Under the pieces are notes generated by a model. That model worked only from the letters and a program-made list of their open reading frames with translations, had not been told where the DNA came from and ran no database searches. Shown in pieces: positions 34,986 through 47,628 of a DNA stretch of 64,000 bases (position 1 is its first letter; every line of letters begins with the position of its first letter). The stretch lies in the NCBI GenBank assembly GCA_033439255.1, contig CM065880.1, forward strand, positions 2,294,001 to 2,358,000. The letters are read 5' to 3'. Made by a program: the position numbers and the translations under genes. This DNA is from Hericium rajendrae (taxonomy: Eukaryota; Basidiomycota; Agaricomycetes; Russulales; Hericiaceae).

Positions 34986-37260
34986 TGAAGTTCATCTTGT
35001 CCCTACCAGTACCACCACCACTTCCTCATCCCTCCCTCATCTCTCCTCTTGCTCCTGTCAGATCGAACACTGAAAGAGGTTACTTAGATGCCGAGGGGTC
35101 GCAAAGGTGAGTAAAAAAACTGCTGATTCATTTATTCGAGCTAACATAGAGAGTATCGCTCATTCGAGCAATACTCTCGACTTTCTTCCCCCTTGTGCGC
35201 CTCTCTCTCTCCTCGCCTCTCACTGCTGTTTCTTCCGCATGAACCATCTCTCCAACATCGCTGCCCTGCCCATAGGGCTTGGCGTGCTGTCTCTAACGAC
35301 TATGACTACGACCCAGGACCACGACCACGATCCACGGCCACGACCACGACCAGTATGCTGGTGCACGCACACCGCCGAACAATGAGTATGCGGGCCCGCT
35401 GCTTCGCTCACAGGCTTGCCCCTCCTGCATGGCCCCACCATTCCACCTACAGCACTGCTGCCCATGGCCTCCCCATCTTGTGCATGGGCCCATGCATTGC
35501 GCATGGCCCTGCCAATGCACAATGCCAGTGCAGCATGAGCACAGGATGGGCACGCATGCGGGCAAGTTGCATGTGGTCGTGCGCAGGGTGCCGAGCCTGA
35601 AGCCTCACACGCAGGCCCCGCGCTGGCCCCACACTGGCCTCCCGCATGTGGCCACTGCGTCTCACTCACAGGCCTGCCACGTCATGCACAGGCTCGTGGT
35701 GGTGCGACAATGTCCACTGCAGGCCTCGTGCTTCCGGCGCGCAGGCCCCTCCGTGTTATGCATGGGCCTGCTGCGTTGCATATGCCCCTGGGCCTCGTGC
35801 ATGGAACCCGCCGCAGCCTGACACTTCATGCACACCTGAGCCTCGTGCACCCACCGCATGCCTTGTGCCGCACCGCGAGTCTCTTCTGGGTCGCACATGG
35901 CCTGCCAATGTCTTGTGCATGCCCGCTGCACATTGCATGTTCCCACCACGATCACACGTTCCCAGCACCTCCTGCCTTCAGTGCATGGGCCTGCTGTGTC
36001 ATACACAGGCCGTGCTACGTCACGCTTGCCCTGCCCGTCGCTGTGCCTTGCACCCATCAGGAAAAACTGTATGTACTATCACGAACTACTGCTGGCTACA
36101 GTAGCTATAGTAGCCAGAGTAGTTGCGGTAGTGTCTGTAGGACTCTTCTTATTTTCTGTAGCTACTGTAGATAGATATTGTCTACTGTAGTTCACTGTAG
36201 TACAGATTTGCTACTGTAGACAAGTCAAGTTTCCACAATGTGCAATCTTCTACAGATGCTATAATGTGCTACCACAACTACAGTAGTCCATCCATGCTAC
36301 AATAGATTTATTGCACATATGCAGCCTGTTATATTTGCAGGTCTTCAAATTTGACTAACTCAATATAACATCTAAGTCAACAAAAAATTCTTATGCAGTT
36401 CATAAGGGTTCAAACAAACAACAATCAAATTTATTTACTAGCAAATACAAATACATGGTACTATATGAGACTACACTATAAGAGGATTCAAAAGCATAGA
36501 CTGTAAAAAAGAACAAACATTACAAACATCACAAAAAAAGCAATATTATATCTAACAAGTACTAGTAAAAGCTAGTTAGTGAGGTATCAAAGGCTATAAG
36601 CAAAGACTTACCAAAAAATTAAAAAAAAAAGAAACGAAAATGTACATACCCATAGTAAGGTAAGAACAGACATAAGCATAAAGATTACTAATAAGAAAAA
36701 GGAAGACACACCATGCACAAAGCTCGAGTCAATGACAGAAGAAATGATGGGGGTTGGAAAGAAAGAGAGGTTGCACATCGTGCATGCCTTATATAGACGT
36801 GGTGAGCGGAGTCCAAAATGCAGCTGCCGTGACTCGGCCCAGACGCTGCCGGATGCTGTGTCAGAGACTAAGGCAACAGACTTCACTAAGTTCGTGTTGC
36901 TGTCCAGTAGCTTATAGTACAGTAGCTATATAGTTCTGTGATTCAAATGAATTGAATCAATGAAATATAGCTACTGGTGTTTTTTCAGATTTATCCTGAT
37001 TTTATTTGATTTACTACATTAGAAACATTCCAACTTGCACATGTTTGGTGGTGAATGACTTGACACACATCAAAGTTCATCAATAACATTTATCTTGCAG
37101 CTGCTACCCTCAACTCCCCTCCTTCTCTCCTCTCCTCCTCCCTCCCTCCCCCTTTCATGTGGAATCAAATGCTGGCAGATGGTTATAGCATGATGAGGAC
37201 CCGGCAGGTGAGTAAAAAAAAATCTTTTCATTTATTCATGCTAACACTGAGAGTATCACA
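34986..37260. repeat. Two related repeat units headed GTGAGTAAAAAAA
   Basis: Similar blocks start at about 35104 and 37207: GTGAGTAAAAAAA, then TTCATTTATTC, GCTAACA and GAGAGTATC. A pyrimidine-rich CTCCTCT tract precedes each. Between them lie CATGGGCCTGC-type low-complexity sequence (35400-36050), CTACTGTAG runs (36080-36300), and at 36650-36900 a diverged copy of the TATATAAG-containing arm of the 32-35 kb element. This suggests tandem or nested copies of one element family. No gene is supported. Confidence 0.5.
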
Positions 37261-37640
37261 CATCCGCTGCACTATGCCATGCCTGCACACCTGTCCACTG
37301 CGCCACACCTCACCCATGCGCACGTCACTGCACCATGCATGTGTGCACATCCACTGTGTGTACCACCTTGCACCCACTCCCGCACCCGTACCCCATGCAT
37401 CCAACGCATGCATGCACCTGCCCGCTGTGCCATGCCTCACCTGCATGCATGTCCACCATGCTGTACCACACCTCACCTGCATGCCTGTCCACCATGCTGT
37501 GCCTCACCTGCATGCCCATCTACTGCGCCATACCTGTAGCCACATCCACACCACACTGCACCTCGCTCATGCACTGCGCCGCATGCCCCCCTAGTGTGCC
37601 CCCTCTCCACCTGCACTGCACTGCACCTCACCCGCACTGT
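37260..37640. repeat. Pyrimidine-rich minisatellite (about 30-bp unit)
   Basis: The core CACCTGCATGC and GTCCACCATGCTG recur, most regularly at about 37438-37520. The open frames here translate to Cys/His/Pro-rich repeats and have no start context or splice signals, so they are treated as noncoding. Confidence 0.6.
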
Positions 37641-37656
37641 GCCCTGCCACCCTGGG

Positions 37657-37700
37657 AGGATGAAGAATCATGCCCAAATTTGGGCATGATTCTTCGTCCT
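37657..37700. repeat. 44-bp near-perfect palindrome
   Basis: GAAGAATCATGCCCAAA (37662-37678) is followed with no spacer by its exact complement (37679-37695). The flanking AGGAT and GTCCT extend the match with one mismatch. Confidence 0.9.
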
Positions 37701-37944
37701 GCTCTGTGCCGCTCTGCCGAGGGTGTGGGAACATCCCAGGTGACACCTAAGAAATCAGAGGTATCAATATTGCAGTACCACATGTCCAGTACTTACCTGA
37801 TTAATATAATAACATGAAAGCCCTGCATTGTGTGAGCAAAATAAGCCTAAGATCATAGAAAATGATGGAGATCTGAGAAAGTGAAAAAAACTCGCCTAGG
37901 AGGAGGGATGATAGGACAAGTTTGTCCCTTGCAGTCAATGGTGT

Positions 37945-38175
37945 GACTTTCGCCGCAACCTACGGGCCAGACAAAAGTGGCCTAAGGCCGTAAGTTACGG
38001 GCTGGTCAAAGCCAGCTGGAATCACTGTTTTTGGTCCGTAAGCCACGAACCAGCTGGATTTGGGAATAGACCGTAGGTTACGGGTTGGCTTGCATAGATA
38101 TGTACTGCAGTCTACGGTGCAGCTCGGTCACCCATATTTAATGCCTCGCAAACTACGGCCCAGCTCAACTAGCCT
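37945..38175. repeat. Cluster of CCGTAAGTTACGG-like motifs
   Basis: Six variants of TACGG followed by CCAGCT or CTGGTT lie within about 220 bp: CCTACGGGCCAG, CCGTAAGTTACGGGCTGG, CCGTAAGCCACGAACCAGC, CCGTAGGTTACGGGTTGG, CTACGGTGCAGCT and CTACGGCCCAGCT. CCGTAAGTTACGG is itself nearly palindromic. The arrangement is like sub-terminal transposase-binding repeats. Confidence 0.55.
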
Positions 38176-38221
38176 CGTCCCTGTCCGGATTCACCAGCCC
38201 GGTCTCGGACCACTGCATGCA

Positions 38222-38275
38222 CATTCGGACTCGGACTCGGACTCGGATTCGGACTTGTATTATTCGGACTCGGAT
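38222..38275. repeat. GGACTC hexanucleotide microsatellite
   Basis: GGACTC/GGATTC units occur in tandem and then continue as scattered CCGGA-containing words to about 38350. Confidence 0.8.
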
Positions 38276-38520
38276 TCTCACTTTACCGGACTCTTAGTTC
38301 ACCGGATGACTGGATTACCGGTAATCTGGACTACCGGACTACCAGAGGGCTGAAACATCGGATTATTGGAGTACCAGATTCAAATTCCAATGCTTCAGCT
38401 CTTGACAAATTTCCGGACTGGGAATGAAAAAATAGATTCGGACTGGTACAGAAATTTGGAATACAGCAGATTCGGACTCATGGACAGACACAAAAAGAAT
38501 GCACAGATCAATGATATGAA

Positions 38521-40262
38521 CTACTTATCTCCAACATTGCTATCAGAGGATTCTCCCAATTCTGAGTCCGTCGAAAACTCGTCAGTAGGAAGGGGCATAT
38601 GAGTGTTGACCCAGCTGAATTGGTCTGCGACTGTGTCAAACCGATGTTGGACCTCTTCAGACAGGTCATCATGGTCCTGCCGAAGAGTCGAGAGAGTGTC
38701 GGACAAACCAGGGACTTCACACTCTAAGTCGGCAACCTGTCGAGAGACATCGTCGAGCTTGTCCTCCAAATCCTTCATACCCTCCTTCAGCTCCTGTCTC
38801 ATCACCGTCACACTCTGCTCCAGAGAAGCTATGCGATTGAGGATGACGTTGCCCTGCTCTGCAGCTAGGGAATACCGCTGAAGGCCTTTCTCCAATTGCA
38901 TGGACACATGATCAACATTCTTATGCAGCCCTTTGATGTGCTGGTCAATGTCATGCAGCATATTCATGTTAACCAAGCCGGTTTGGCCATAAGAAGCTGC
39001 GATGTTGCCTCTTTCGTACCGGCTGAGCTCCGGAGTGGTCGTCCCTACGCTAGATGGACCAGGTGCTGACTGGCACTCCTGAGAAGCTCGGCTACCCGCA
39101 CCAGTTCGGTCTTTGTCAGTCCGCATCTGAAGTTGTACTAAAGATTGGGCCTTGGCCTGGATCCACACCATAGGTACATCTGAAACCGATGAGATCATGC
39201 AACGGAAATGATGCATGAACTAACCTTTTCCCGGGGCGGTCTTCGGATCAATGTTGTCGTGCGGCAGAGAGCTCGGACTGCTAGCCCGGAGATAACGACT
39301 CTGGACGATTGGCCCGTGGAATGCTCTGCCAGTGATCGCACTGGGCGGCGGCGGTCGTTGGAGTGCAGGTTCACAATTCTGCCTCTTTGCCGGTACTATA
39401 GGCATCGTCGGCATTAACACGTCTCCACTCCCGATGACCTGCGGACTTCCTACACAACAGCTGTTAATGTGCAATACAAGATTACTATGAGACAACACAC
39501 CTTTGCGAGTTGATCCATTATCCTCATTGCCCAGCTTATCCTCCACTGCAATTAGGCCCTCCTTATCCCCATGCTGACGCTTGTCTGGAGCTGCAGGGCC
39601 TAAATCTGAAATCAGTGCAGAACAAGGAACATACAACAAAGTCATTACCTTGTCCTCCCTCCAACATTGTCGTCGGTCTGATCCCTCCCCTCGACATCCG
39701 GAACCTCTCCACTGCCCGTAGGAGTGACTCTACAATGGTTCCATCAGGTGCCAGCATCACCCCACTGCCTCCACCATAACAAGTCTTGTACCACTCCACA
39801 ACCTTGATGAGCAAAGGGGGGAAACTCTCCAAGATGCATTTCCCACCTGAGGGACGGTCAATCCGAGTGCTAGCTTCGAGGTGCTTGACTTCTGCAATCG
39901 CCTTTTCGATGACGACCTGCGATGCGCGTCAGGGTGTACGTAGCTGGAAGATAGCATAGACACTTACTGCGTCACTGCAAATGCGAGCGAGGCACCACGG
40001 CCTGTCTACCATCCCCGCATCTGCCACGTCGTCAAGATCTCTTCCAATCCGATATTCCATACTCTCAACAGTGGCCCGGAGAGTCGTCCAGTTGAACGTT
40101 ACGCTTGTGGAAGAGCGAGAAGCAGTAGTGTGGCAGGGCATTGGACAAGGACATTCCGCACGATGGGCCTCCCTAACACTCACAGATGACAGACCATGCA
40201 TCGCAAAGTCATTCCATCTCCGACCGGGAGTTGCCGCATGCCACGGAATGCCTGCCCTTTGA
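38521..40262 (-). CDS. Unknown coiled-coil protein
   Basis: Several exons can be followed on the minus strand: a first exon around 40262-39975 (containing WTTLRATVESMEYRIGRDLD), one near 39913-39650 (ESFPPLLIKVVEWYKTCYGG), one near 39600-39505, one at about 39449-39225, and a last exon 39177-38521. The last exon encodes a convincing coiled coil (GLHKNVDHVSMQLEKGLQRY, SLEQSVTVMRQELKEG) ending in an acidic Ser/Glu tail. The 39225 donor and the acceptor near 39178 are in phase. The start is uncertain; an ATG near 40241 opens a Cys-containing segment. I recognise no family. It is divergent from the plus-strand gene at 40555, and the pair resembles the arrangement beside the KDZ transposase near 52 kb. 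Confidence 0.5.
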
Positions 40263-40554
40263 TTCGGGTTTGAGACAAAGTCAGTTTTGAGTCAGGTTAA
40301 GGTTAGATGACATAAGATCCAGGTAACCGGGCTGGTCCGGCCGGACCGACTTGACTAGGACCGGACGGTCAGAACCAGATTACATCAGCACGATGTGACA
40401 TCATTTTTGTGACGATGAAACACGCAACATGTGACAAACAAAGCAGCATCAAAGTCCGCGCTCGGTCTCCTTCCCTCCCCCCACATCATTGCCTTCCTCA
40501 GTCACTATTAACCTGCGGTCTCTGTTTTCAATCATCGCTCATCCTAGCTTTATC

Positions 40555-41593
40555 ATGTCTTCCATTGCGGACCTCAATGCAGCGTACTCCACTGCTTGTG
40601 ACTCGGTCGGTCTTGGTCTTGTTGCTGCAAGGGCAACATCCCCGTTGATGCCTCCGGGCATGCGTGTCGCCTGGGTGCATGGCTTCATCCAGTGTTTGGT
40701 GTGTCACCCTCGGCTACCATCTCCGCTTCTATTCAGTGCTTTGTAGGAGCATGCCGACGCCATTCGAGCAAGCACGGCCAACGTGTCCGAGGAGACCGCA
40801 CTAGTCCCCGTCCCCTCGTTCATGCGCAACACCATGCGAGTCCTCTCGTCCATGCGGCCTGAGAACGTCGATCTCCACGTGCTCTCTGATTATGCGTATA
40901 TCGATGGTCTCAGTCCGTCATACTGGATGGCAAGGTCGGAGCAGTTCTGTGGTCATCGCTGGTGGGAGGATGGTGCGTTCCTGATTGTCATGAACAAATG
41001 CGTCAGCTGATGTCCATCACAGTACAGATCTCTGACGCATCTTTCCCCATCTTTCACCTTCCACAAGACCTGGTCTATCCAATATATGATCCCACCCCCT
41101 CCGCCTATACCCTCCCTCCTCCGGAGCTCACGCTCGCAGGCCCCATCAATGCTGACGCCTGGCGCGGGTTGTTTGCAGAGTCGCCGGAGTCTCTGCAATA
41201 TGAAGGGCATCGCGCTACCAGTAGTACGTATCCCTCCTCAACTCTTCTGTCATTGCTTTTATACTGACATCGCACCGCTCAGACCAGCCGGACCAGCCTG
41301 CTGTGGGTCGCACGCCTCCGGATGTCGACATGGGACATCAATCTCATGCCTCCGCGTGGCGGCAGCGACCCGCAATGATGAGTTCCGGAGGGCGGCTGCC
41401 CCAGCCTTTGCGCATTGTTCCGGCACCACGCGGAGTCTCCGCGCGCACGCCGGACAACACGCCGGTCAACCGCTCATTGGTCCGAGAGGGTCTTCGACCG
41501 CTTGCTGCACTGCGGAGGCCAGCCCCGCCCCCCATGTTCGGTATACCGAAGCGGCCGATGCGCAAAGCTGCCGGTCGCTCCAGGGTTGATTAA
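40555..41593 (+). CDS. Unknown protein, family shared with 52.7 kb gene (WWE motif)
   Basis: Four exons (40555-40698, 40747-40972, 41023-41223, 41283-41593) sum to 882 nt and 293 residues with good splice signals. It begins MSSIADLNAAY, has a helical first half, a strongly conserved CGHRWWED at the end of exon 2, then SFPIFHLPQDLVYPIYDPTP and a basic Pro/Arg-rich tail. The gene at 52725 has the same exon layout: a first exon of exactly 144 nt, an intron directly after WWEN, and a basic tail. No known domain is recognised. Location next to KDZ material makes a transposon passenger role plausible but unproven. Confidence 0.6.
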
Positions 41594-43784
41594 TTTCTTG
41601 CATGTAATAGTAGCTAGGCATTTATCATAATTCACCCATATCCTGCACCCCGCACGACCTATCCCGCGTCCAAAACCTCTCCCCCGACCCAATGACTCGT
41701 GCACATTATGCTGTCATGCAACATATCCCATCGCCGTGGAGAACGAGTCACAGAGCGGCCTTGGGCCACGTACGGAGGTGAGCACACCGCGAGCAACATG
41801 CAGGGAGGACACGTACCTCAGGTAAGCACCCCACCCCTCTTGCATCGCATACGCATGCCGAGACATTGAACAACATGCCCGCCCTGCTCCGCCCCATCAC
41901 ACGCCCATATATGCCCGCCAACGAGCCCGGGGACCACCGTGGAGTCCGTGCAGATGACATGACCAGTGCTAATCAGCACCACGCCCCCAGTCCCATCCCT
42001 TCGCAAGTCCCCGCAACTCTACCCACCAGTCTGGTGGTCCGGTGAAGACCGGCGCATTTTGGACCCCCGCAAACGCATCGTGTGCCCACGAAGACAGCGC
42101 TCGCCAGTCTCCCCCCTCCAGTCTGCTTTGAACCGCGAGAGCGAGCGCACACAAACGACCCCCGAACACGTCCAACACCCGTGTGGGAAAGGACGTGATG
42201 CCCGGCGGTTGCATGGCAAGCAAGGCGCGGCCTCTCGAACTTGACGATGATGCCCTTGGCATGCCATGGAGCTGTGCGCGAGACTGGCAGACGGCGCTCG
42301 AGGACGCGGGCACAGGGGCAGAGTCGGTGGATGAGCGAGATCGGCAGGCTATGTGCACGAGAAATGGTAAGCAAGATCCCATTCCGCGAAGCAAAGTACA
42401 ACTCACTCATGGTGTCGAATCCAGCCGAACTCCAAACCGGCTCATCCGGGAAAGGCGTCAGCGCATGGGAGATCGAAAAGCGCGACGAAAGCAGCCAGAA
42501 ACTGAATGCCAGATGAGATCCGCGCATCTAACTTGACGATGACGCCTTCGGTTTGGAACTGGCGGATGGCACTCCAGACTGGTCCTGCGGAAGGGTATGC
42601 GATCAGGCGCAGAGTCTGTAGGCGAGCGAGATCAGCAGGGTACGCAAAGGGGAAATGGTAAACAAGACCGCCTTCTCAGAATGAAGCACGCGGCACTCAC
42701 CACATTCTCCAGTCCGATTCGAACACATGCACACCATGAGCAGCGTCATCGAGAGGATAGAACGTGATGTCGAAGGATTCAAGAATGCGAGAGTATGCAG
42801 GGCATGCAATGGACGCTGGGAAACCACATCGCACTCGATGTCCAGCTGGAGCGCGTGACGCCCGAATCGCAGACATGACCCGTACTCAGCACGCCCGGGC
42901 ATCGCAGAGCGCCCACAATGGTGCCATTCTGGTGCACGTGCTAACAGCGGAGAGCGGGCGCCATGAGCGAAGACGCGTCCCGCCTCCACATACTTGACGA
43001 TGACGCCCTCGAGATGTCTAGCTCAAGGTGCTCAGGCAGACAGCAATGCGACGGCACAGCAGATGTATGGATTTCGAAAGTGCCGCGCAAGAGGGGACTG
43101 GCAGAGCGGGAATACGAGGTGAGTACCACATTATCCCCATGCGCAAAGGCCTCCTCCCCCCAATCTTTACTTCTAACTCCATGACGTGCCCTGCGAGCGC
43201 GTGCGAACATACGCCCAGTGTCGCCACCGCTCACCACGATGATGAGCACTTCATCTTCAGAGTGTGACTGCTGCTCGCCGTGGGGCCTGAAAGCCACATG
43301 TCCGGGCAACGAAAATTTGTTTTTCGAGCTCCTGGTCTGTCCACCTTCCCCTCGGTTCATTTCGATGAAAGAGACTGACCGCGTCACATAGCGAGTCAGT
43401 GCACGCGCTGGGCTACGCCCAGCGCTCGGATCAGTGTGAACGGAAGTCCATTCGCATTGCCAACGAATATCTTCCGTCTACCACGTCCAACTGCCGCAAG
43501 CCTTGGGAGCCTGGACCTCAAAACTCCGAGGCGACAAATGCCTTCCACGAAGACATCAAGTCAATAACTGAAACGTCGTCAAAACCGCGCGCTTGGAACA
43601 CTCACCAGCATCAAGCATGCGCGGGGCTGCACCCCATGCCCGCACCGTTGCTGACAGTGCGTGAACTTTTGCGGAATACAAACATTTGCTCTAATGATAG
43701 CGGTCTCCGCTCGCCGCGGGGCCTCTGGGCCCGATTTTGAAACCAAAATAACTGTTATTGGCGACCTCAAGGTGAGCTCCAATT
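41594..43784. repeat. Decayed tandem units (TTGACGATGA repeats)
   Basis: Three related blocks are centred at about 42240, 42535 and 42990, each with TTGACGATGAYGCC. The first two are followed 60-120 bp on by GGCAGAC/GGCGGAT, a GAGCGAGATC motif and a GAAATGGTAA segment. On the minus strand each block reads GIIVKFE, GVIVKLD or GVIVKYV, so they may be remnants of a multi-exon minus-strand gene with duplicated exons. No continuous model could be built. Confidence 0.4.
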
Positions 43785-46700
43785 CACCAGACCCTGTAGA
43801 TCAGTTGCAACCTATACCAGTAGTAACAGGAGGGAGGGTTCCAACTGTACCAGTAACACTATAAGCAGTATTTTCGGGCTAAATGCTATGTTTGGAACTT
43901 CACATGTTTTGCATAAAATATGTTTTGTATAGTATAACATATCAAAAAACATGTTATATTCTTAAAAAAACATATCGGCCGAGATCTTAAGGATCTTGGC
44001 CACTATGACTACCTACGCTTGCCGGCGCTTCTACATCCGCTCGCCGGCGCTTGTTTTGGTGCTTCCTCGTGCTCGTCGGCGCTTTCCCCCGCGCTCGCCG
44101 GCGCTTTCCCTCGCGCCCGCCGGCGCTTCACGCGCGCCCGCCGGCGCTTCCGCGCGTGCTTTCCCTCCCGCTCACGGTGCCTACCACCTACTGTTCCCAC
44201 TCTCGCCCCGCGGCTATGCACGCGCTGCACGCAAGTTGCGTGCGCCGTTCGCCGCACGCCCGCTGCAGAGCACGCACGCCGCGGTCAGCACGCGCCATCC
44301 CCTATGCTTGCCGCACGTCCGCCGATGGCTCCCGCGCGTGGAGTGCGCCGGCGGAATTCATGCGCGGATGCCGGGGTGGAGCGGGCTCGCGGCTGGGACG
44401 CGCGGGGACGGCGCTGAAGCGCGGGCTTGGGGCTGGTGCGTGGGCGCGGGCTCGGCATTGAAGCGCACCCAGCGCTGGGACCGCCGGCGCGGGAACGGGG
44501 CTGAACGCGGGGTGGAGAGCACGAGCATGGCGCTCCAGCGCGCGGCCGCGGTGCTGGGATGGCGCAGGCGGGGCTGGGGACTGGGATGCGTGGAGGTGGG
44601 ATGCGCACGGGCACGGTGCTAGGACGGCGCGTGCGGGGATGGAGACGGCGCGCGGGGGACTAGAGACGGCGCGGGGGACTGGAAATGGGCGCGCGGGGAG
44701 ATGGCGCGGGGCTGGAAATGGGCGGGTGGGGCTGGAGACGGCGCGCGGAGGCTGGAAATGGTGCGGGAGGCTGGAGACGGCGCGCGAGGGCTGAAGACGG
44801 CGCGCGGGGGCTCAGGGACGGCGCGCGGGGGCTCAAGGACGGCGCGCGGGGGCTGCGGGGGACTAGAGACGGCGCGCATGGGGCTGAGACGGCGCGCGCG
44901 GGGCTGAGACGGCGCGCGCGGGGCTGAGACGGCGCGCACAGGACTGGAGACGGTGCGTGGAGGCTCGGGGATGGCGCGCGGGGGCTCAGCGCTGGGATGT
45001 GTGGCTTGGACGCGACGCCGCGGCGCTGGGGCACACGGGCGCGGGACTGGGAGGTGTGGGGCTGGGACGCGCGGAGCTGGGAGGTGCGGGACTGGGTGGT
45101 GCAGAGTTGGAGATGTGGGTGCGACGCTGGGGCGCGTGGCCACGGTGTTGGGATGGCACGCAGGGCTGGGAGGCGCGCGGGGACTCGGGGCTGGGACGCA
45201 GGGCACGGAGCTGGCAGGGGCTGGGACACGCGCGCCTCCGGTGAGTTTGACGGCGCGCAACTGCGAGCACGGGGTCTTGTGCACCGGCGAATGCCCTTTC
45301 ATGGCGCGAGGAAGCGTCGCACGCACATTTGGAAGCACGATGGAGGTGGGCAGATGAGCGGCGGCGGCGTTACGGTGCATGCAGCGTGCCACGTCATCGC
45401 GGTTTTAGGCTATAAAAAAATGTAATCTCGTTAGCAAACGCATGAATAGTAAAAGAGAAGAGAAATACTTACGAATTATGGAGGCTATTGAGCCTCGTAT
45501 TTGTGCCCCGCTTGAGGGAGGGAGAGAAGAAAGATAGCCCCAGGTATGAGCTTGCGACACGGTTCGGCGATTGCCGAATTAGGCTACATGCCTCGTCCCG
45601 AGTCGTCGAGGAGCTCTTTCAAGGCCAAATAAATTTGAGTAAACTCTACAAATAATATGATAGACGTAGCTAGTCTGAATACAATTGGATCAAAAGTTTG
45701 GTAGTAATTGAGTGCAATAGAGAAGAGAAACATCCGAGCCATTGATAAGAAAGTCTAAATCGAGCGAAAGACTAAACACGTCAAGCTCGATTCGAGGCCT
45801 CGGGCACGCCGGGCACAAGGTTCGAGCTGCAATTGTGCATCATGTCTTACTCCCATCTTGTATCGGCTTAGTGAACTGCGTTTTTAAGTGCTTGAAGAGC
45901 TCGTACAGCTTGTATTATAATTTTAAGTAGTCTCGATCTTTAGGATCTGGCGAAATACATGAATTTTCAGTTCCATGAGCTATATTTTGTGTGTATCTCG
46001 GGCCTCAAGCTCTGGAATCGAGTCCAAAAAATTTCAAACTTCGTGTGCACATTATTGATAGTATCAGAAACGATTTCGCACAGCTAGATAGGTAAGAGCT
46101 TCCAAAGTGAAGCCTCTGCTACATGAAATTCGAGTTAGGGTTACTGTAGGGTTACAATAAGTCACTCATTGTGGCTCGAATTACTCTCTAAATCGTTCGA
46201 AAATTTGTATGTACAATGTACTATATTATAGGTACATAAAACTCGCTCCAATCAGGGAGAATACACTCCAGAAGTCGTGCGGGGTAACACCCCTGCTCCA
46301 GCATCGGGCACCTCGGTCTCAGCCGCCGATTCTCGGCAGTTTCCGAGCCGCGTCACAGCACGCATCACAGCACGTACGCGGCCCGCGACTCTCGCGCCGC
46401 TCGTGCTTCCACCCATTCTCCGCCCTCCCGGACGCCTCTCCACACCCTCCACGGCTTCCAGCAGCCGTCCGCCCTCTTCATGCGCCTCGGACACGCATAG
46501 AAGCGTGTACAAGTCGATCAGGATGCGCACGAACACGCGTGCAATGACACAGATGCGCGCCCGACACCCGCGGTCTCACACATGCAGCGCAGGCACTCAC
46601 GGCCACGACAACACACCGCGCGCAGCCACGCAGCCCCTACACATCGCACATCGCATCCTCGGTGCCCCTGCATGCCCCGCGTCGCATCCCCGCGGCTCTC

Positions 46701-47628
46701 AACACCCCTGCACGCGACGCGCAGCATCCCGGCACCGGTACACAGAGCGCTAGGACGCGGACGAGCACGCGGAGGACGCGCATGGCATGCGGAGGACGTG
46801 CACAGCATGCAGAGGATGCGCATGGCATGCAGAGAACGCGCACGGCACGTGGAGGACACGCATGGCCCATGGCCGACGAGCCACAACCCGCACACCCCAG
46901 CAACGACCCGCGTCCCCAGCGATCGCGCCGGGCTCCCAGCACCTGCACCGCACGCCCAGCACCCACACCGCACGCCCAGCACCTGCACCGCACGCCCAGC
47001 ACCCGCGCCGCACACCCAGCACCTGCACCGCATGCCCAGCACCCGCACCGCACGCCCATTGCCTACGCGCAACAACAACGGCGCGCGGGCCCCATCGCTC
47101 AGCCCACCCAACGCCCACGATACACCCTCGCGATGCAGCAGCGGCGTTGTCAGCAGCGCCAATGGCGCTGATGACACGCGTCGCGGCAGCAGTGCGGGGA
47201 GCGAGCGACGGCGGCGGGGAACGAGCGGCGTGCGGCGGGGAATGAGCGGCGAGCATGGTAGCCGAGGTCGGGTGGGGCGGGCGGCGGCACGTGTTGACGA
47301 GGTCGGGCAAGGCGGGCAGCGGCGGGCGCGTAGCCGAGGTCAGGCGGGGCGGGTGGCGGCACGTGCGTAGCCGAAGCGGGAAGCGCGCAGGGTGGTGGAC
47401 GGTGCCGAAGGGAGCCGTTCGAGTAGGCGCGCTAAGCGCATAGCGAGTAGTGTACGGCCCAGATAGTGCCCAGACTGTATTATATTTATAATGATTTTTT
47501 TCGGATTTATAATGAGCAATTTGAATGGTTCAGATTGGGTCCTGAACCCTCCCTTTTTATTGGTACAGTTTGCAACCCTCCCTCCTGTTATTACTGGTAC
47601 AGGTTTAAAATGGGTTACAAGGACGCCT
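43785..47628 (+). mobile_element. GC-rich non-autonomous TIR element, copy 2 (forward)
   Basis: The left end CACCAGACCCTGTAGATC and right end GGTTACAAGGACGCCT match those defined by target duplications in the other copies. Nearly all of it is almost identical to the copy at 59790-63586. The flanks (CTCCAATT on the left, CAGTGAGC on the right) do not match, so the right side was altered after insertion. G-rich repeats fill about 44640-45240 and C-rich repeats (CACGCCCAGCACC) about 46900-47060. No transposase is present. Confidence 0.75.

Noticed and set aside
40973-41030. 26-nt intron after MNKC in the WWE gene
   Set aside because: A 50-nt intron with a standard GTGCGT donor right after WWED fits the frame and matches the intron position in the second copy.
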